Assembly: GCA_910589415.1 (NCBI GenBank)
Contig: OU342636.1
Location: forward strand, 44,159,735 to 44,223,734
Reading direction: 5' to 3'
From: Malachius bipustulatus
Taxonomy: Eukaryota > Arthropoda > Insecta > Coleoptera > Melyridae
DNA: 64,000 nucleotides
In this document: in pieces, positions 35,801 through 47,608 of the stretch
Layout of the letters: each line of letters starts with the position of its first letter
How positions within the stretch are numbered: position 1 is the first letter of the stretch
Notes under the pieces: generated by a model
Told to the model about the DNA's origin: nothing
What the model saw: only the letters and a program-made list of their open reading frames with translations
Database searches by the model: none
Made by a program: the position numbers and the translations under genes

Positions 35801-36275
35801 TATAGGGCATATTTTGTCACCGGAAGGTATATGTGTATCCCCAGAACGTGTTAGGGTGATTCAGAATTTTCCTCAGCCGAAAAATGTACGTCAGCTTAAG
35901 GGTTTTTTAGGACTAATCAGTTATGAACGGAGATACCTCGATCATTTGTCCGAGCATACGGTTGTCTTGCAAAAATTGTTGAAGAAAGGTGTAAAGTGGC
36001 ACTGGAAAGCAGAAAAACGTAAGAGACGCCATCAACCACAACGGGTAATTAAGTTTAAGGTGGGAGATAAGGTTCTGGTCAGAACACATCCACAATCGGA
36101 TGCTGCAACGAACAAAATAAAAAAGCTGTTTTTAATTTATTCAGGACCGTACGAGGTGCGTTCAATTGCAGGCGCTAATTCATACGAACTCATGGGCGTA
36201 GATGACGGCAGGTCAATAGGTATCCGAAACGTCCGCGATTTGAAATTGTGGAATCCGGAAATTAAGGAACTTTAA
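32850..36275 (+). CDS. Gag-Pol polyprotein lacking RNase H and IN core
   Basis: Single 1141-codon frame without stops; the ATG lies 122 nt after the primer-binding site. Residues 1-170 are charged and helical, likely coiled-coil. About 215-380 is a retrotransposon Gag domain (FNLRFDPNS, SWFEWRELD, FLERYWPVTKERELL). 385-480 is an Arg/Asn-rich, basic nucleic-acid-binding tail with no CCHC knuckle. The protease has ALIDTGAQVS with catalytic Asp596, and ILGYDFI near 670. RT spans about 790-1000: PLVVVRKKD, LDLTSSYWQI (Asp876), RLPFGL, YVDD (938-941), FIGHILS. At FLGLISYERRYL (1019-1030) the usual second Tyr is Glu. GVKWHW (1047-1052) is the first RNase H sequence, but at about 1053-1058 it jumps to RKRRHQPQ and the integrase C-terminal module FKVGDKVLVR...YSGPYEV. 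RNase H and the integrase zinc and catalytic domains are absent, with the frame kept. Confidence 0.95.
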   Translation: MRTRSKSKPGESSKSKGVNDISEMSKSKSLTDELSMTRFERNDKDNCQGVNQGAIVSEIKSSNEQLMNQLCQNMTRFEQTLQKSNENILMSVTDRLVSKLHENREEDEKSRKLLVKKLDEGNRLMIDCVNKVNQEQRSVVEEITEKIGKVVEKNTTEVVSKVLRGVIDFKGVHQGKNENQYNKSDANLNNEGGASNFNNSGSVPSTSNVNPVNPQVHLSLFRELGGFNLRFDPNSTINPVQFLRNFQSIADEAMVPSDKRLSLIPRLLVNCAKSWFEWRELDIVNYKQFEDEFLERYWPVTKERELLRKIHYGEYSGNVSKSEYFLKLMKEASYLRHPLRNAELIPLIIDHFPPHVRCNLPINSLDDPCLVENFLRQLDEVETGSRRRQNYYDQSRNREIYNPNRSDGNESRNYRSNNYERNENNTTYRRTELNRNNNSSQYCNNPVNNRYNNNSSWRNPNERREVNVNSNNSMRNNNGSRREINAVGCIGNRTTQVEVFEVNQDQEANIISNTDAVGLNNNTTQVQQRQQDDEAIMNNKSRPCSRENIDSIQICTTFNQIEDEILEESYETLPVVPKCPTIEVKVEGLLIPALIDTGAQVSCVSRNLIEKMKKLNNTMLFLPASGVTLMGAVKSKSQKVNQQVQLRMELNDQVVLVSCLVVPNLIKDIILGYDFIVEHEIEIKSRTGMLKGNFNNQVCEFKYNDCVVREDSVKINYVEFKDGMKQKIQEYTTDQRQEIVENTDMLNRDEKNKLLRVLDKHDKIFSEQPGCMKNYEHKIIMKDETPFCYKSYPVPHAYKKIIHQQIQEMIEWGVIEKAQTEYINPLVVVRKKDNTPRVCLDARQLNRNMEADHVIPPNPNELMYLFKPGQKLSVLDLTSSYWQILIRPSDRKFTGFLYENETYVFRRLPFGLMTSVASFIRGLNKALGEDVQSFVIPYVDDLLIFSGSFDEHLDHLDTIFSKFGEAGITLKLKKCKFFKKEVAFIGHILSPEGICVSPERVRVIQNFPQPKNVRQLKGFLGLISYERRYLDHLSEHTVVLQKLLKKGVKWHWKAEKRKRRHQPQRVIKFKVGDKVLVRTHPQSDAATNKIKKLFLIYSGPYEVRSIAGANSYELMGVDDGRSIGIRNVRDLKLWNPEIKEL

Positions 36276-36493
36276 GAAAAAGAAAATATAAACAATGAGT
36301 TCACTCAGAAGGAAAGATAATATTGATTTTCATTATTTACTGTGGTTTACCATTTATAATTATCCAATAAATAATCATACACGTTTTTGTTTTTTATGAC
36401 TCCTGTGTTTGTTGTTTTGCTAGTTTTAATTGAGGACAATGTACAAGTCTTACCAACTGCGTTTTTTAAGGACTTGAACATTGTGGGGGGTAA
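36276..36493 (+). other. gypsy 3' untranslated part with polypurine tract
   Basis: Noncoding sequence between the Gag-Pol stop and the 3' LTR. TTGTGGGGGGTAA (36481-36493) directly precedes the LTR and is the plus-strand primer (polypurine tract). No envelope gene. Confidence 0.85.
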
Positions 36494-37475
36494 TGCACAA
36501 GGGCAGACTGGCAGCATACCTATTAATTTCGTTTAAGATCGGTGCTAACTATTGTAATGATGTAAAGAATAGTGAAGAGGACTAAAAGTAAGAAATATTG
36601 ATTGGGAACGAACCAGACGTGGCACCTGTTGGGATGAATCCAAACTAAGGGGTTGGTAGTGTTGGTGTTAAATGGTGGGGTGTTTGAAGAAAGAGCATCG
36701 AAACACCGGCTTGAAGCCGCAGAGCAGATTGGCGAGAACCGTGAGGGGTTTCGCAAGGTGGTTCACGTCAGAGCACCAAGACGGGTGTGACGGTGTTACC
36801 AGCGTATGAGTGAATTGAATCAACAGTGTTGAACTTAATTTAACCACTTGTGGTGATTAGCAGAGTGATTATCCGCAGTTTGTCAGTGACCAGTTACAAG
36901 AGCAGCCTAGTGAGTGCTTGGGAACCATCTACAAAAATCCATAAGGTTGTACCTACCTATATTAAATTAATTAAATTATCCTCTGATTAATATAAATATA
37001 ATCTAATAATAATAAACACCTTTTTAATAAATTAATACTTAATCTATAATCAATAAACCATAAATAATAAAATTCCATCAACCGAATACTTCATTCTAAC
37101 ATAAATTAATAAACCAACCCACAGCAACTTATATTACGTAATAGGTATTCTTACTTATAATAAGGCGCCAGAAGAAAGAAGACTTTAGTCAGGGTTTTGG
37201 ATGCATGTTGATTTTTCTATTAATTAATTTAAGCATAAATACCATTTTTGAATTGTTTGTTTGTTGAGTCAATTAACCAACAACTGTAATTTATATATGT
37301 GAGTGAACTTCATTAAATTTGATTTGCTTAAAGGGATCGTTTTCTTTTTGGGAAGTATCCAGTCTATAACCCATTAGCTTGAGTTTTATTATTAAATAAA
37401 AAATAAGAGTCATCATCTCTAGCAAGCCGAGGCTATAAATAAAGTAAGTATCTTTAACAAAATTGCACGGGCACA
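36494..37475 (+). repeat. 3' LTR of gypsy element
   Basis: 982 bp; no difference from the 5' LTR seen in a full visual comparison. It is followed by AGCT, the right copy of the target duplication. Confidence 0.97.
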
Positions 37476-37479
37476 AGCT

Positions 37480-38974
37480 GGTTCCCCAGTAGGCATGGAC
37501 CAAGTCCATGATCTATCATGATGAATGAAGTTTTATTCGACAGCATCCTATTGATTAATAAAAAAATTGCTATTGACTAATTGCATGACTAAAGTGTAAC
37601 TGATTTGTAAAATTTTATAATGATTGATAATCTTCCAAATCTACTTCAACAGTCATGTCTTCATCTTTGCTTTTTGAATTTCGGAAAAATCAGGATTCTA
37701 AGGAAAAATATGCACCAGTTGGCTCCATCTGGGAAACAAAAACCCCTGTTTTTTTACAGGTAGGTACAATTTTTGTTGAAACTCTTCTTGCAATAAAATC
37801 ATCAGATTGGTCCTGCTTCTTACAATTTAAAGCTGTTTCGTTTTCAATATTTTCATAAAATATAATGAGTCACTTTAAAATTTGAAGGCTAATTTCACTT
37901 AGCTACTATTGTTTTTAATAATTAAAGTGACTTCAACATAAAATCATGAAACCCGGTCTAACTGACTTTTCCTTGTTTTATTTCTCTATGGTTGTCTTAG
38001 TTTCGAATAATCCCCAATATGCGTTAATAAGAAGGTAAAGTAAACTTTTATCCCATATGGAAGGGAAATAACTGGCTGCTACTATCATAGCTGATATTAT
38101 GTTTACCTACGTTGAATAACCTACAAAATTTATGACGTTTTATTCACACTTAAAATTATTGTCGGCTTTGAGTACTTTAAATTAGAGCGACTGTTTTTGA
38201 ACGATGGTGCTTCGACCGAATACATTCATAAGCAGAGATAGACATTTTATCATCCTTTTTTCGGCAATGGCCGCATGATTTATCTCAACGACTGCGCCAT
38301 TAGCGAATATCCAAAAGTTAGCCCGTTAAATATTTCTGCCTTGCTAACTCTGAATTTCGCATCCGTTATACTCCCTCAGTGTTTTCAGTGTTTCGTGCAT
38401 GTGAGGTCCAGACTGGATGCGGCGCTTCCGTCTTTCCTCTCTTCCTCTCTCTCCTCTTGTCTATCTCTGTTCAGCGTCGTTCTGGAACGGACCTCCAGTT
38501 TCCGGTACTTTTCAGAAGCCTTTTTTTCTCTTCTAGCAATTCCGATTGTGTGGGCAAAAACGGGTGATTAGATTATATATTGTTTTATCAATAATTATAA
38601 CAGATAGTAGCACTGCTATCATTGCTTTAAAACATATGATACATTTTCACACTTTTTTAAGCTTTACCTAGGCAATAAAAACTAGGCGAATTGTTCCAAG
38701 GAATACATCATATTAATGTTTCCTTGATCCTTTAGTATTCAAACTGACCTGTCTAATAATAAATACTTGCTAATGCACGTTCTGAATACTATAATATAAC
38801 ATATATTATTAATTAACACCAATTATTGTTATGTGCAAGTATGCATTATCTACCTACGTCCTATTATATTCACCTCCAGGCCACTCTTTGACGGGTCGGT
38901 ACAGCATTGAATCGGTAACGGTATAACATCTGCATTTTTCTTTGTTGTTTAAAAATTTCTGTAAAGAATTTTAT
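37480..38974. other. noncoding stretch
   Basis: No recognised gene. A small palindrome CATGGACCAAGTCCATG lies at about 37494-37510 just beyond the gypsy insertion. Overlapping open frames at 38275-38571 have no recognised motif. Confidence 0.5.
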
Positions 38975-39966
38975 GTACAGTTTAGTGATGAAACGTGTAC
39001 ACGTGTAAACGTGTACACGTAATGACCATACTAAACGTTTAAAAAAATTACACGCCCGTGTATCTATTAATAGGAAAAAATCAATTTCGTTTGCCTGAAA
39101 CGGCTAAAATAAATCCAATATGAAAGAAATCGAATTACCTATAAGACTTTAGTAAATTAGTGAGGGAGGTATTTATTTAAACTTTCGGGTTTCATCATAA
39201 AAAACCGGTTTTCATCTGAGAGTTCCTTGTAATTAGTTGCACCTGCAAATCCTGCAATGTTGTTGCTTTGTGTCCCTACTGGGCAGAGGGTAGTTAAATG
39301 ATGTGAAATGAAATGATGCTTTTTATGATTGTCTGGAACTGGAAGGAGTGTTATTTTATTTTGCTGGTACTAGTGTTGGGATTGGTGGGGATTACCAACA
39401 ACTGATTTCAATAAAAAATAATTAAAAATTTCAATTCCTGTATTGTCATTTTATTCATTTGTTCCCCAAAGTCTTAAAACCGCTTACTGTTATTATTGTT
39501 TGTCTACAATATGCTTTTAATGAAAATTTAAAAACTCCATCACAACTCCCTGTGATAATGAAAGGCAATAAATTGGTGAAGGTCAAGTCACATTAGGGCT
39601 AGCAGGAAGGAGGAAGGACGGATAACTACTGCTATGCAGTGCCATGGGTGGTCCACAAGGAGCGCACCTACTTGAATTATTTTATGAACATTAATTCCAA
39701 ATTGATACTTTCAACAAGTTTTTCTATCTAATCATCGTCCTTTCTTTATATTTCGTCCGCATATTAGGACAATCTGTATCTGAAGTTCACATTCCTATTT
39801 ACTGTTTACAACTGGTTAACCTATTAACCATCATTTCCCTATCTAAGAATACTGAATGGTTATTTTCATGCAACTATTAAAGAAACGTGTACACGTTTAT
39901 AAACGTTTAGTGTTGACGGTTACACGTTTAATTTATTACACGCTTTTTTTCATCACTAGTACAGTT
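38975..39966. mobile_element. hAT-type non-autonomous element, 976 bp
   Basis: The element at 38983-39958 starts TAGTGATGAAA and ends TTTCATCACTA, a perfect 11-bp inverted repeat matching the hAT YARNG start. It is flanked by GTACAGTT on both sides (38975-38982 and 39959-39966), an 8-bp duplication. Subterminal regions are packed with ACGTGTACACGT, AAACGTTTA and TACACG words in both orientations, as expected for transposase-binding repeats. The interior shows no transposase frame. It is non-autonomous and needs a hAT transposase from elsewhere. Confidence 0.92.
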
Positions 39967-42029
39967 CAGTTCAAATTAATCTGCGAGAATTTTAATTTTC
40001 TAGTGCAAATGTGGCTTATAAATTGTCCAATGTTGCCATAATTTCCATGCCGTCAGCAAAAATGACGAAGTTCAAAAAAATATTGAATTTCTCATTTTCA
40101 AGTTGAGTCTTTATGGATAATAATTAATAAGGTACCTACCTCTTTTTACTGCAATAAATTTAAGTATATGTATTTTTGTTACTAGTTTTCTGAAAGCCAA
40201 ATTCATAAAATAACAAAAAGTTATGTTGTACTGTTGTAAAAGTTATGTTGTAAAAAGTCCCAGATTTGTTCGAACAGAACTGTAACGCTGTAAGATATCA
40301 CATTAAACGTCAAGATAGGGGCATGTAAACCATTTTCCTATATTTGGAGTCATTTTCGATGTAGGTATACTATTTTAAAAATGAAAAATTGCGATTTTCA
40401 TTCGTTTATAACTCATAATAGTCTAGGTACTAAAATTAAACTACAACTGTAAAAAACATTCTTACTGGATTTTTTCAGACAACCTGAAAGTGTAATAGTA
40501 TACAGGGTGTCCTATTTAAAAGGAAAATAGACAATGTCGTCATTACTGAGCCTAGGAAGACTCTGGATAAAAAATGTTACGTCAATAGAGAATTGATTAA
40601 ATAAAAATTCACTTGGCTTTACATTTTTTTTCAAAATCCAAAGCTTTGAGAATATTGGACCTTTGCCGGACGTTTTCTCCACCCTGTAAATATACACAAA
40701 AATTATACGTTCGTTTTCACATTTCACAATCTCTGTGTCAGTGAGGACGTTTATAGTCCTCCATGCAAAATTGAATGCAAAAATTTTCAAGGTGATAATA
40801 TTTTGTGAGTCACAAATTTTCTCACTTTTTTTACCAACCTAAAATTAAATCAATAAATTTACATCTTATCTATCTCCCTACTTGGCGAAATTCGGAGGTA
40901 ACATTCCTAAGTTTATCTCCCAAGATTAAATTCTGTAATAGAAATATTTATTTTAGTGCCTTTTATTTTGAAGAAGTAACATTACCTACTCTCTGAAAAC
41001 TTCTAATTATTTTCCTTCATTTTTCGTTCGTCACGAATCTTTTTTACTTGAAGGATATGTATAAGTTCCATCGAAATCTCTTTCACCGGTTAGCACGCAA
41101 CCGGTGATGGAGCGTGCTTCTCCCTTATTTGTAAAGTGAGTTCCTTTCTGCAATTTGTTTCTGTTGCCAGAAGCGCTTTTAGTTCAGCACTGTGCTACGG
41201 AATTTACTATCTAGAATTAAAGGCGATAATTACAAACAATTACAGTGCAAGAAGTCAAAGTTGTCGACTCATTATCTTCCATTTGCATAGACGCTGAGTT
41301 CTGTACATGTTTGTAATTACGAGGAGACTACGATAACGAAAGACACTTCTTGATGCAGTGAGAAAGCAAAGCAAAACATGGTTAAAAATGGAGTCTTGCT
41401 AGTAAAATCTTGGTTGAACCATTAGAAGCGTCGTCGTATTGAAATAATTTGAATCGTAGCGCTGGATTTTACGTACATAACATGCTAATTGGATAATTTT
41501 TGCTCGTTTTTTAAGCATTGTCAACAGAAACTTCGTCAGATCCCGTTTCACCAACAGCACAAAATTATCCTTAAACATTAACTGCGCCAGGAATCTGTAC
41601 CATTAATTATTACATATTATGTTCAAATAACAATTATTGTTATCCCTGTTATCCCTGTTTTATGTTTAAATGAATTAATTGAAATTTGAACCTATTGTAC
41701 TTACTTACTTCCCGGTCAGGTCAGATGTAGTTAGGTCAGAAATAAAAATTATGTATACGGGGTAATTTGTTGGAAATTAGGCAGGTTCTTCAAATTAAAA
41801 TAAAGCATTCGCCCCTCTCCCGTTGAGGTGTTTTTAAGGGGTGTTTCTCCCCTTAAAGGGGTCAAATAGTATTTTTTAAGTTTCTTTCCTACAGCCGTAC
41901 CGGCATTCTAAAATGTGGAATTTTTTTACAAGACGTTATTTATTTATTCATTTTATCTTTATTTATACATCATAAATCCAACTGCCAAATACTGCCAAGT
42001 AGGTACATGGAACATATTCTGCTGTTTCT
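39967..42029. other. noncoding with TACAGGGTG-type repeat
   Basis: No gene recognised. About 40310-40690 contains relatives of the 12.5-kb and 49-kb repeat family: GCGATTTTCATTCG-TTTATAACTCATAA, then TACAGGGTGTCC at 40501 and CACCCTGTA near 40680. The two ends share only the outer 9 bp, so one intact element is not claimed. Confidence 0.5.
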
Positions 42030-44135
42030 TCATCCTCTAAGCACAGGTGACATTCTGCGTTATCAGCTAGTCTAGTCCAATCCCATGTAAGTGATGGTTC
42101 ATTTTACAGTGTCCTCTGTACAGGTCTATCAGGGTCCTATGGTCTATCCTGTTGAGCTCCAGTAGTTTCTCAGTTCTGGTCTTCGATGGTCCCCTTCAAT
42201 GAGGGACTTGAAATGAGTCAATCCTGATAGACTTTTCCAGTAGGTACTGAAGTACTTTATTCTCTGTTCAGGTATTTTTTGTTATTTTGGCAGTTTTTGG
42301 AGATATACCGACAATCGGTTCTGGTGCTGTAAATTTGGATTCAGTTCCCCTTCTGGACAGAGTCGACGATTTCGTGTTCTCTCCAAAGTGGGAGTGACCT
42401 AGAATCCAAACCAGAGACAAGTTATTGTTTTTAGCTACTGCATTGAGTGCTGTTTGACAGTTTCATGCCAATTTCTAGTTGCAATGGATGTAGCAAAGAA
42501 CTTTGAGAGGCGCTTGGTTGTCTGAGGCCAGGCTCGAGAAGTATTTCCTTTTCGACCCGGCGTCATATGCTCCGGATCTAGTTCCCGTTGGAGTTTTGGA
42601 GCTGTCGGTGTCCATCTGTTTATGCTTGGAAAGAGGACTTTGTAAGCAGTATAGTAGTTATTTGTGTATGGAATCATGTCTGAGAGCATACTCAGAAGGT
42701 CGTACAGTAGTCTGGTCCGCTGCATGACACAAGTCATTGGTGTGTCATACCACCTGTAACAGGCTGCACGTTGTTCGTCTGGCCTCTCTTTTTAAGTATA
42801 TGTGGAGAGGAGATACGTCCAGAAGGAATTTCATAGCTAGGCGACGTGGTGCTCATTGCTCCACTAATCGCTAATCGCTAGGCGTGCTTGGCTTGGTAAA
42901 CTTGTAAGCTTCATTTTGGTCAAAGCTTATGCGACCATTGTGTATTTTCTTGGGACCATGCCCCAAATTCTTCAGCAGATCTAATTGCAACTCCATATTT
43001 TTGGAGAGCTTTGTTCTTTGTATGATTTTTTCCAGATGAGAGTTCCACAGTAGCCTTCTATCAAAGGTAACACCCAGCTTCCTTCGCCAATGGTGTAATT
43101 TTTCCTAGAAGAGTGGGTGGTGATAGATCTTCCAACCTTCTTCTTCTGGTAAACGGTACTATAACAGTTTTTCGAGAATTATCAGACATCTAATAATTGG
43201 ACCTTTGATAGATGTTTGTAAACCATCTTGAAGGATATTAGATATAGTCGCTTCAGGTTTCCTTTAATCAGAATCACAGAGTAATCCGCATATGCTTGAA
43301 CATCAACTCTCCATAATGAGGGAATTTCCAGCAAGTCGTCTACAAGGAGGGTTCATAAGAAGCGGGAGGGTACTCTTCACCCCCTCGCTGGCCTGAAGTT
43401 TACTTCCGCTTCCCTCATCATATTACGGTTCCAGCTATTCATGACCGCATCTATTCCTTTCGGAACTGCTGCTTCGTACAATAAATCTGATAATTCATTG
43501 TTAAATGTTCCTTCTACGTCGAGAAAGACTCCTATCATGATCCTTTTGTCGTCAAGAGATTTGGCGATCTTCCCCACGCTGACATTAAAATCTAAATCAG
43601 TTAATTTGTCAGCATGTTGGTGCATACTCAGTGAGTTTTATTCGAAAGTACTCTTCCTACACATCCAACAGCCTCGCTAGACTTTTCAGTACGACAGTAT
43701 GAGTGATAAGGCTAATAGGTCTGAGCGACTTGAGAGCGTATATAGCTCAGTTATGACCCGCTTTGGGTATATACACCACCCTGGTTGCTGCCCAGCTATA
43801 TGGGATAAAGTTCCATGCCAGTTTGCTCTAAATCATTTTATTAGGGAGGACGTTAGTATTTTTATGCCCCTTTCCAACAGGGAGGAAAGATGCCGTCCTC
43901 TCCAGGCTTCTTGAATGGCTAAAAAATTTTCACAATGTCGGCAATTATTGTCCTGTGTAATGATCGAGAGGCAGATCTTCCAATCCTATTTTGTAGGTCG
44001 TTTAAATCGTCTTCCGAAATGGGGGTGCCCCTGATTATGCAGGAGCGAGCTACCTGGAAAGTGAGTTTCCTTTACGAGTTCTAAAGTTTTCTTTGCTGAG
44101 TCCGGGAATGAACCGTCTGGTCATTTTATCGGACC
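42030..44135 (-). pseudogene. non-LTR retrotransposon relic (RNase H-type)
   Basis: Minus-strand remnants in the expected order from 44135 downward. A frame with FPDSAKKTLELVKETHFPGS, typical just before the RT, is followed by a degenerate FK(S/K)PGEDGIFP region. HADKLTD...IMIGVFLDVEGTFNNELSDL (43625-43480) is the RT motif with the first catalytic Asp. RKTVIVPFTRRRR lies near 43140, and a KTWGL/WLYT-like zone near 42990. The RNase H tail LVWILGHSHFGENTKSSTL lies near 42340-42420. The C-terminal segment LLELNRIDHRTLIDLYRGHC...HHLHGIG and DNAECHLCLEDEETAEYV lies at about 42030-42180. Numerous stops and frameshifts. The repeat at 54.95-55.7 kb is the same kind of element. Confidence 0.85.
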
Positions 44136-47100
44136 AAAGGGTTACGTCAAAACAAAAAAAAAAATCTTCTGGTTGAGTGAATGCATCAGTAAATGTTGTG
44201 AAGCGTCTTTAGACCTTTGGCTATTAAGTTAAAACTGTGTCACTGGAAATTTCATAAAATGAATGAGTTATAGTGGGGGTGGTTTACAAACAAAAACAAT
44301 CAGCTGGCTCTGATAGTTATAGGCTGGACCTGTCTGATCGCTGCAGATGGAAATCGCGTTGTCTAAGTTATCGGCGAAAAATAACTGTTAAAATATATTT
44401 AAGACTTATTGGGATATTTCAGGATTTAGGCTTAACCTTGACAGAAACATTTTCAATTTTTGTCTAGCAGACTTTTTAATAATAACAAAGACTTCCCATT
44501 ATCTAAAAAAAAAACGACCATTGGCTTATTGATGTTTCTGTAAAAGTGTATTTTTACATTGTCGAAATTATCTTTAAATCTTGAGTTTTTTTTTCTCATT
44601 ATTGCAGAATTGTTTTCGTATACACACATAATACATGTTTATCGAAGCACAAAACGTCGACATCATTCAAAGCTGCCTTTTCTTTACTGATTAATTAATC
44701 TTCTTAAGGGCTGCTTGATGCCTGCTTTCGTTTAACAAGTCAACTAAACGTTGACCTAAAATACTTCCTGAAGAAGCGCCATTAAAGCTGTTATTAGAGA
44801 GCTATAAAAATGATGTTGTTGTAACTTGTAACCAAAGGTAGCCTGTCTGGAGTATGTGCGAATTGAATGACCAAGGGAGTACCTATATATATAAATTTCC
44901 CAAGACCTGTTTCTGTATTTCTTTATTGACTGAAGTTTTGATTCCAATCAAAACGTTAAACGATTCCCAACATCTAAAGGACTCGAAAATTGTGGTACAA
45001 TTTTAAAGGGAAGTAGACAAGTACCGAAGAATAAGTGAAAAATCTCGTAAGTAGGCAATGACACCATAATTATTTAAGCGACATATAGTGGAAAAGGCCA
45101 CTGGAAGGTCCTTTAATAAAAAAAAATGATTCAATGTTTAATGTTTAATTATGTACAAATAGCCCTTACTAATTTACAGCAAATGCTTTTATTATTTTTT
45201 TGTAAACATATTGAAAACTAGCAACAAAACCGTAACTAGAAACCGTGTCAAAAATGTGTTAACACTTGGAAAAAGTCTTAAAAAAAGGGAAGTGATAACG
45301 CTTAAAAGAAATGCACATGATTCATATTAAAGTGTAATAATTGAAGGATGTGTTAGAGTTGTAGAAGAAGTGATCATTGTTCAATAGTTTAAAATAAAAA
45401 ATAATAAAAGGTCTTTCAAGTTTATTGAAAAGACTTCTTGAGTTCTAGGAATCTCTTGTCCCTATGTGGGGAAAATCTGGATCAAAATGTTTCCCCTACA
45501 ACTTCTGCAGAATATTCCTAGAGCGTAGTTATTTCAGGGAAAATGCAGAATAATGATTATGCTTCCCACAACAAATCAATTGATGAGCTTTTTACAAAGC
45601 ATTCCATTTGGAAACGACCAGTAATTTCATGACATTTCAGTCTGTGTACCCTCTCGAAAGAACAGCATTACTTATTATTCTGATTTCGAGACGTGTTTAG
45701 ACTATTTATTCTTTAATGCAAACTTAAATGCACATAATATGTCTTTCTCCAGCTCACATTATTTATTGTCATGCATAGCTTCAAGGAGGTGCTATTATAT
45801 TGGCCCCTATAAAATTACCTAGTTTAAAATTATTTAAAGAAGGTTTATAATGTCAAAATTCTGAAAAAAAAATCTAAAACGAATAAAAATTAATATGAAC
45901 TTCCACCCTCTGCTGCTCAAAGTTTTGGGAAGCTTCTCTCAATAATATTTACCTATCTAATCTCATCATTGAATTATCAAATTTCTTTCCTCTAATAAGC
46001 TACTATTATTATGGGAACTACTAGAGTAGAGGGGCTATTCTGGAATAGGTCGAATATTGTGGATCATAATTTTAAAGTAATAATAATTATTGTACATAAA
46101 AAGTACGCTAATAGTGCCATCTACTTTAAATCAGAGTAAATACATTGAGTACAGCATCAAAGTGACCGTTTGCTGAGTATAAATCTTCTACCAATGAATA
46201 ATTATTGTCCTTAATTTTTGGTTGATATCTCGCATGAATAGCACCTACGCAAAACTTTTTGGCTTGTGGTAATAATTTTTATTTGCTCTTTCAGAAGGAA
46301 CCATGAATTACAGCAAGTAGCAACATGCTTAATGTCATTTTTGTGCGACTATAAATTTTCTTTTATTGTTTATCTCAATGCATTATCTAAAAAAATTCGT
46401 GATGAGCAATATGAAATTATTCTATGCCACATTTAACCCTTTATCTTGAAATGGCATTGTTTATTACATTTTTAGAATTCTATAAGACCAATTCCGACAA
46501 GCTCGGGTTTTTTTACGTTATTCAGAGGAGCTTTCAGCGTTTCAAAAGATGCATTTAAGTTTTACCGTTGAACTGATACCCTGACGACCGAAAGGGCGAA
46601 ATTCGGATACAGTCTTGTTTTACATGTACCCTTCGGGTCTCTAAGCTGTGTGCTAGTACAGGAAAAGACACTACTTGTGAATTGAACTTGTGCCGTTATT
46701 GGGTGTTGTGTAACCCATACTGCAAGCCCACACTGGTCCATATTACGCAACCTTCCTTTATTTTTGAATTTTGTTTACAGTTGAAAAAAATAATATTACT
46801 CATTATTTATTTGGTGTGACCCGGAGATTCGAGGTATTTTCGAATATACGAATATACGATACACTAACGAAGATTTTCGGCAGTTTTCCTTCGTGACTTC
46901 AGATAAATAATCGACATAGTTCCCAATAAAAGATGCCTGCACACGCATTACCTTTCCACGATATCCCTCCCGTCCCAGTACCTACGCACAGTTCTCCGGC
47001 AACTCTGTGGGAGTGGGGAAACCCACTTGCAACGTACTTGCATACAGTCAAAGAAGAAAAAAAAATTAAATGTAATATATTTAAATGTGTTTTTTTTTCC

Positions 47101-47608
47101 AAAATTTGTATGTTCCAAAAACATTTAAAAACCAAAATGGTATTCCATAATACCGTCGTAGCTCTACTAATTGTACAATTGAATTGTCGCGATAAGTCTG
47201 TCGATTTATTTTGTTGCAATCACAACGCTGATCGACCAATCAGAATTGAAAGACAGCTCTGCTTATCCCGATAACCAGAGGTGTCTTTAGTTTATGATTG
47301 TTCAGATTGAAATAAGAGTTAAATAGTCGTGAAATGGTATCTTATTAGACTATTTTACAAACAAAGTGAACCGAATCGACTAATTTTAACGTCTGCAGCT
47401 AACAATTAATTTTTGTCAAACTTTTGCTTTGTATTTTTTGCGACTATTTCACTCATCTTATGATTTTCTCACCAGAATTCAAAGAGAGCTTTGTTCTGAC
47501 AGCAAAGACAGTCTTTCATTCATTACTGCCAACTAACCAATTTCTCGAGTGCAAGAAAACCAACCTGTGAGGTTCGCAAGTTTCAAACGACAATCTTCAA
47601 CGTCAGTG
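44136..47608. other. noncoding stretch
   Basis: No gene, terminal inverted repeat or known motif recognised over 3.4 kb; AT-rich, with a few 60-110-codon open frames lacking motifs. Confidence 0.5.

Larger units (their letters stand above)
31721..37475 (+). mobile_element. Ty3/gypsy LTR retrotransposon, internally deleted
   Basis: Complete boundaries are visible. LTRs of 982 bp (31721-32702 and 36494-37475) start TGCACAAGG and end GGGCACA, and the flanking AGCT (31717-31720 and 37476-37479) is a 4-bp target duplication. Inside are a primer-binding site, one Gag-Pol frame and a polypurine tract. I compared the LTRs line by line and saw no difference, so the insertion is very recent. The internal region is only 3.8 kb because RNase H and the integrase core are missing. 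The element can therefore have been mobilised only by enzymes supplied from a full-length relative. No envelope-like frame follows pol. Confidence 0.97.
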
